A stretch of DNA of 9,299 bases. It comes from Rhodanobacter sp. (GTDB lineage Bacteria > Pseudomonadota > Gammaproteobacteria > Xanthomonadales > Rhodanobacteraceae). Location of the stretch: the NCBI GenBank assembly GCA_026193555.1, contig JAPHUU010000434.1, positions 1-9,299 of the forward strand, in the 5' to 3' direction. The notes beneath the pieces were generated by a model. The model was given only the letters and a program-made list of their open reading frames with translations, did not search any database and had not been told where the DNA came from. Position numbers and translations under genes: made by a program. This document shows positions 5,538 through 9,299 of the stretch, piece by piece. Every line of letters starts with the position of its first letter. The stretch's first letter is position 1.

Positions 5538-6860
5538 ATGAAACGCCTGGACTGGAATTCCCTGGCCGATGCGGCGCGCAGCGAGGCGCTGGCACGTCCG
5601 GCGCATTCGCGCTCCGACGAACTGCGTCTTGGTGTCGAACGGATCATTGCCGCCGTGCGCGAGCGAGGCGATCCGGCGTTGCGGGAACTGAGCGCGAAGT
5701 ACGACGGCTGCACGCTGCAGGACATCGAAGTGAGCGAGGCCGAATTCCGCGCCGCCGAGGCCATGCTTGATCCGCTACTGAAGGCGGCGATCCACGAGGC
5801 GGCTCAGCGCATCGAGCTGTTCCACCGCGCTGCCGCACCGCAGCCGATCGCGGTGGAGACTGCCGCTGGCGTGCGGGTCGAGCGCATCCTGCGTCCGATC
5901 GGCCGGGTCGGCCTGTACGTGCCTGCCGGCAGCGCACCGTTGCCATCCACCGCCCTGATGCTGGGCATACCGGCGCAGATCGCCGGTTGTCCCGAGGTGG
6001 TGTTGTGCTCGCCCGCCCGTGCCGACGGAAGTTGCGACGAGGCGGTGCTGTATGCCGCCCGCCTCACCGGGGTGCACAAGGTGTTCAAGCTCGGCGGTGC
6101 GCAGGCGGTCGCGGCAATGGCCTACGGTACGGCCAGCGTACCCGGCTGCGACAAGCTGTTCGGCCCCGGCAACTCCTGGGTGACCGAGGCGAAGCTGCAG
6201 GTGTCGTCCGATCCGGATGGCGCGGCGATCGACATGCCGGCGGGACCATCGGAGGTGCTGGTGATCGCCGACGCGACAGCCAACCCGGTATTCGTCGCCG
6301 CCGACCTGCTGTCGCAGGCCGAGCACGGGCCGGACTCGCAGGTGATCCTGCTGAGCCCGTCCGCCGATCTGCTCGACAGGGTCGCGATCGAGGTTGAGCG
6401 CCAGTGCGCCGAGCTGCCGCGCGGGGCCATCGCGGCGCAAGCGCTGGTGCACAGCCGGCTGATCGCGGTCGAATCGCTGGCGCAAGCGGTTGAAGTCAGC
6501 AATCGCTACGCGCCCGAGCACCTGATCCTGCAGGTGGTCGAGCCACGCGCCCTGCTGGATGGCATCGAGAGCGCCGGCTCGATCTTCCTCGGCCAGTGGA
6601 CGCCGGAATCGGTGGGCGACTACTGCAGCGGCAGCAATCACGTATTGCCTACCTACGGTTATGCGCGCAGCTACAGCGGCGTGTCGGTGGCGAGCTACCA
6701 GAAGCAGATCAGCGTGCAGGAAGTCACGCCCGAGGGGCTGCGCAACATCGGTCCGTGCACCGCGAGGCTGGCGGCGGCCGAGCAGTTGGAAGCGCATCGA
6801 CGCGCGGTGACCTTGCGTCTGGCCGCGCTGGATCCAGCAGCGGTGGGGGAGTCGGCATGA
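5538..6860 (+). CDS. hisD: Histidinol dehydrogenase
   Basis: Zinc- and NAD-dependent enzyme of the last two steps: L-histidinol to histidinal to L-histidine. It has 440 residues, the usual size. Zinc ligands Q260 and H263 lie in [13 protein letters not shown]361 (ESVGDYCSG) and H420 (LEAHRRAV) complete the site. The catalytic pair E327/H328 is in APEHLI, and H368 in [10 protein letters not shown] is also conserved. Further family blocks are [20 protein letters not shown] (121-140) and [14 protein letters not shown] (206-219). All key residues are present. I chose ATG 5538 because AGGAG lies 9 bases upstream (5524-5528) and the protein then starts where family members do; the frame is open further upstream, overlapping hisG, but that part is not conserved. 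The stop overlaps the hisC start. Confidence 0.97.
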   Translation: MKRLDWNSLADAARSEALARPAHSRSDELRLGVERIIAAVRERGDPALRELSAKYDGCTLQDIEVSEAEFRAAEAMLDPLLKAAIHEAAQRIELFHRAAAPQPIAVETAAGVRVERILRPIGRVGLYVPAGSAPLPSTALMLGIPAQIAGCPEVVLCSPARADGSCDEAVLYAARLTGVHKVFKLGGAQAVAAMAYGTASVPGCDKLFGPGNSWVTEAKLQVSSDPDGAAIDMPAGPSEVLVIADATANPVFVAADLLSQAEHGPDSQVILLSPSADLLDRVAIEVERQCAELPRGAIAAQALVHSRLIAVESLAQAVEVSNRYAPEHLILQVVEPRALLDGIESAGSIFLGQWTPESVGDYCSGSNHVLPTYGYARSYSGVSVASYQKQISVQEVTPEGLRNIGPCTARLAAAEQLEAHRRAVTLRLAALDPAAVGESA

Positions 6861-7963
6861 GCATCCTCGATCTTGCCCGGCCGGAAATCCGTGCCATCCA
6901 GCCCTATTCGTCCGCACGCATGGAAGCCAGTGGCGGGCAGGTCCTGCTCAATGCCAACGAATCGGCGTGGGCGCCCGCCGGCGACGACGGCGCTGGCTGC
7001 AATCGCTATCCGGAACCGCAGCCTGCGGCCCTGATCGAGCGGCTGGCGGCGCTGTACGGCGTGCGTCGCGAACAACTGCTGGTCGGTCGCGGCAGTGACG
7101 AGGCAATCGACCTGCTGGTGCGGGCGTTCTGTCGCGCCGGCGAGGATGCAATCCTGATCCAGCCGCCGACATTCGGCATGTATGCGGTGTGCGCGCGGAT
7201 CCAGAACGCCGCTGTGATCGAGGTGCCGCTGGCGGACGACTTCAGGCTGGACGTGGAGGTCGTGCTGGCGGCTGTCACGCCGGCGGTGAAACTGGTGTTC
7301 GTGTGCACGCCGAACAATCCCACCGGCCAGCGGATTCCGCGGGCGGACATCGTGCGACTGGCGCAGGCGCTGGCCGGTCGTGCGCTGCTGGTGGTGGACG
7401 AGGCCTACGTCGAGTTTTCCGAAGACGACAGTGTGGCCGGGCTGATCGATCGCCATGACAACCTGGCGGTATTGCGCACCTTGTCCAAGGCCTGGGCGTT
7501 GGCCGGCGCGCGGATCGGTTGCCTGCTCGCCAACCCCGAGGTGATCACCCTGCTGCGGCGGATCATGCCTCCCTATCCACTGCCGCTGCCGTGCGTGGCC
7601 GCGGCGCTGGCGGCGCTGACGCCCGCGGGGCAGGCGCGCGCGCAGGAGCATCTGGCGATCGTGCGCGCGCAGCGTCGTTCCATGGCCGAGGCGATGCAGC
7701 GCTTGCCCGGCGTCCGTGCCGTACTGCCATCGCACGCCAACTTCCTGGCCGTGCGCTTCGACGATGCGGGGGCGGTTTACCAGCGTCTGCTCGCGGCAGG
7801 GATCGTGGTGCGCGACGTCAGGCGCTATCCGAACCTCGGCGATGCGCTGCGCATCACCATTGGCTCGCCCGATGAAAACGATCGCGTGCTGAGCGTATTG
7901 AAGACCACGGCGACGGGCGGCCGGGGTTTGGCTGTTGGATCGGCATCGGGTGAAGGCATATGA
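6857..7963 (+). CDS. hisC: Histidinol-phosphate aminotransferase
   Basis: PLP-dependent aminotransferase (fold type I) that converts imidazole acetol phosphate to histidinol phosphate with glutamate as donor. It has 368 residues. The PLP-binding Lys is K211 in [15 protein letters not shown]154 lies in NNPTG (153-157), and D181 and Y184 are in [10 protein letters not shown]219 binds phosphate, and R331 in LRITIG should bind the substrate carboxylate. LNANES near the N-terminus (31-36) is typical. The start overlaps the hisD stop as ATGA and is preceded by GGGGGAG (6845-6851). The last 19 residues or so ([19 protein letters not shown]) are a Gly/Ala-rich extension beyond the usual end; its DNA also supplies the ribosome site for hisB. 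Confidence 0.96.
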   Translation: MSILDLARPEIRAIQPYSSARMEASGGQVLLNANESAWAPAGDDGAGCNRYPEPQPAALIERLAALYGVRREQLLVGRGSDEAIDLLVRAFCRAGEDAILIQPPTFGMYAVCARIQNAAVIEVPLADDFRLDVEVVLAAVTPAVKLVFVCTPNNPTGQRIPRADIVRLAQALAGRALLVVDEAYVEFSEDDSVAGLIDRHDNLAVLRTLSKAWALAGARIGCLLANPEVITLLRRIMPPYPLPLPCVAAALAALTPAGQARAQEHLAIVRAQRRSMAEAMQRLPGVRAVLPSHANFLAVRFDDAGAVYQRLLAAGIVVRDVRRYPNLGDALRITIGSPDENDRVLSVLKTTATGGRGLAVGSASGEGI

Positions 7964-9024
7964 GCCGCAAGATACTTTTTGTCGACCGTGACGGTTGCCT
8001 GATCGAGGAACCGGCTGACGAACAGATCGACAGCTACGAAAAGCTGGCGCTGCTGCCGGGCGTGATCGCTGCGTTGCAGCGCTTCGTGGCCGCGGGCTAT
8101 GAGCTGGTGATGGTGACCAACCAGGATGGCCTGGGCACGGCAAGCTTTCCGGAGCCGGATTTTTCCGGTCCGCATGCCTTGCTGATGCGCATCCTGGCCT
8201 CACAGGACATCCGTTTTCGCGAAGTGCTGGTCGACCGCAGCTTTCCGCACGAGGGCCTGGACACCCGCAAGCCGGGCACCGGCCTGCTGCGCCATTATCT
8301 GGCGGACGACAGCTGGAGCCGCGCGGCGTCAGCGATGGTCGGTGATCGCGAGACCGATCTGCTGTTCGCCGCCAACATGGGGGTGCGTGGCGTCAGGGTG
8401 GGTCCGCAGGGATTGGCCTGGCGGGACGTCGCCCATCAGCTGCTCGATGCGCCGCGCACCGCGACCGTGGTGCGCAACACGAAGGAAACCCGCATCACGG
8501 TAGCGGTGAACCTGGACCGGCTGGCCGAGCCGAAAGTGCATACCGGGCTGGGTTTCTTCGACCACATGCTGGAGCAGATCGGCAAGCACGCAGGCTTCGC
8601 GCTGGAGCTGCGCTGCGAGGGCGACACCCATATCGACGAGCACCACACCATCGAGGACTGCGCGCTGGCGCTGGGGCAGGCACTGAAGCAGGCGCTCGGC
8701 GACAAGCGCGGCATCGGCCGCTACGGCTTCAGCCTGCCGATGGACGAGGCGCAGGCCAGCGCAGCGCTGGATCTGTCCGGACGGCCGTACTTCGTGTTCG
8801 AGGGTAGTTTTCCGCGCGAGCGCGTGGGCGAGGTACCGACCGAACTGGTGCCGCACTTCTTCCACTCGCTGTGCGAGACGATGGGGGCAAACCTGCATCT
8901 GAGCGTGCAGGGCGAGAATGCCCACCACATGGTCGAGGCCTGTTTCAAGGTGGTGGCACGCACGCTGCGCCAGGCGATCCGGCGCGAAGGCAGCGAGCTG
9001 CCCAGCACCAAGGGTACGCTGTAA
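7960..9024 (+). CDS. hisB: Bifunctional histidinol-phosphatase / imidazoleglycerol-phosphate dehydratase
   Basis: Fused enzyme of 354 residues, as in E. coli (355). Residues 1 to about 165 form a HAD phosphatase acting on histidinol phosphate: D9/D11 in FVDRDG, T53/N54 in VTNQDG, K104 in RKPG, and D129/D133 in GDRETD. Residues from about 167 to 354 form the dehydratase, with two metal-binding repeats: [12 protein letters not shown] (199-210) and DEHHTIED (226-233), then VPHFFHSL (297-304) and [11 protein letters not shown] (320-330). The E. coli phosphatase has a zinc loop (C93, H95, C101, C103); here F95, H97, L100 and T102 stand there in a loop shortened by three residues, so zinc cannot bind in the same way. 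I recall Xanthomonas HisB looking similar. The start overlaps hisC (ATGA) and the stop overlaps hisH (TAATG). Confidence 0.97.
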   Translation: MSRKILFVDRDGCLIEEPADEQIDSYEKLALLPGVIAALQRFVAAGYELVMVTNQDGLGTASFPEPDFSGPHALLMRILASQDIRFREVLVDRSFPHEGLDTRKPGTGLLRHYLADDSWSRAASAMVGDRETDLLFAANMGVRGVRVGPQGLAWRDVAHQLLDAPRTATVVRNTKETRITVAVNLDRLAEPKVHTGLGFFDHMLEQIGKHAGFALELRCEGDTHIDEHHTIEDCALALGQALKQALGDKRGIGRYGFSLPMDEAQASAALDLSGRPYFVFEGSFPRERVGEVPTELVPHFFHSLCETMGANLHLSVQGENAHHMVEACFKVVARTLRQAIRREGSELPSTKGTL

Positions 9025-9299
9025 TGGCGGTCGTGCTGGTCGATGCCGGCGGCACCAATATCGGCTCGGTGCGCTACGCCCTGCAGCGGTTGGGCGTGGA
9101 TGCCTCGTTGACGCGCGACCCCGCGGTGATCCGAGCCGCCGACAAGGTGATCCTGCCCGGCGTGGGCGCTGCCGGCCCCGGCATGGCACGCCTGCGCGAG
9201 CTGGAGCTGGTCGATGTCCTGCGCAAGCTGAGCCAGCCGGTGCTGGGGGTCTGCCTGGGCATGCAGTTGCTGTGTACCCATTCGGAAGAGGGCGATACC
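9024..9299 (+). CDS. hisH: Imidazole glycerol phosphate synthase, glutaminase subunit, 5' part (cut by window end)
   Basis: Class I glutamine amidotransferase subunit that releases ammonia from glutamine and passes it to HisF to form imidazole glycerol phosphate and AICAR. The first 92 codons are present and the frame stays open to the last base. The start block VVLVDAGGTNIGSV, the oxyanion-strand motif LPGVGAAGPGM (44-54) and the nucleophile elbow GVCLGMQLL with C77 are all visible; the catalytic His and Glu are beyond the window. ATG 9024 shares one base with the hisB stop (TAATG), so translation is coupled. The expected following genes are hisA, hisF and hisI. Confidence 0.95.
   Translation, partial: MAVVLVDAGGTNIGSVRYALQRLGVDASLTRDPAVIRAADKVILPGVGAAGPGMARLRELELVDVLRKLSQPVLGVCLGMQLLCTHSEEGDT

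Noticed and set aside
4559..5764. Antisense open frame (401 codons) opposite hisG
   Set aside because: Composition is typical of a reverse-frame shadow (Gln/Arg/His-rich), and hisG fully explains the region.
5775..6917. Antisense open frame (380 codons) opposite hisD
   Set aside because: Same shadow effect; it covers conserved hisD on the other strand and has no domain.
6695..8203. Long antisense open frame (502 codons) opposite hisD/hisC/hisB
   Set aside because: A shadow of GC-rich coding sequence; the + strand genes have complete catalytic motifs, and the antisense product is rich in Arg, His and Gln with no recognisable domain.
1..9299. Insertion sequence, phage, toxin-antitoxin, CRISPR, tRNA or rRNA
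   Set aside because: No transposase, integrase, spaced repeats or RNA-gene features were found; the window is housekeeping and metal-homeostasis genes in one orientation.

Overview
This GC-rich window carries eleven protein genes plus one gene missed by length filters, all on the + strand. There is no sign of a mobile element, CRISPR array or tRNA/rRNA gene. Protein similarity (a GluRS and a HisB that both lack the E. coli zinc cysteines, a TrpR-like gene in front of hisG, a ribosomal protein THX) suggests a gammaproteobacterium of the Xanthomonadales, probably the Rhodanobacter/Dyella side. This assignment comes from recalled family resemblance, not from a search.

Left part (1-2153): the 3' portion of gltX (glutamyl-tRNA synthetase, start outside the window), a small two-helix membrane protein of unknown function, and zur, the zinc-sensing Fur-family regulator. 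Middle part (2184-4027): a well-formed Zur-box-like palindrome lying on an extended -10 promoter, then a MerC-family membrane protein, a CzcD/ZitB-type zinc exporter of the CDF family, and a 53-residue ribosomal protein THX gene closed by a strong intrinsic terminator. Zur, the Zur box, the MerC-like protein and the CDF exporter look like a compact zinc-homeostasis cluster. All three proteins carry histidine-rich ends.

Right part (4232-9299): the histidine biosynthesis operon. A YerC/TrpR-family regulator gene is joined to hisG by an ATGA overlap. hisD, hisC, hisB (bifunctional) and the start of hisH follow, and every junction except hisG-hisD overlaps. A 20-bp imperfect palindrome sits on the predicted promoter, just in front of the regulator's start codon, and is the best candidate operator. 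I see no His-rich leader peptide or attenuator, so a repressor protein rather than attenuation probably controls the operon.

The main items for follow-up are the Zur box and its MerC-family target, the opposing logic of a zinc exporter downstream of it, the candidate TrpR-family operator of the his operon, and a perfect 14-bp inverted repeat inside the 3' end of gltX. I did not find a clearly new multi-gene system. The zinc cluster is the part with the least settled biology.
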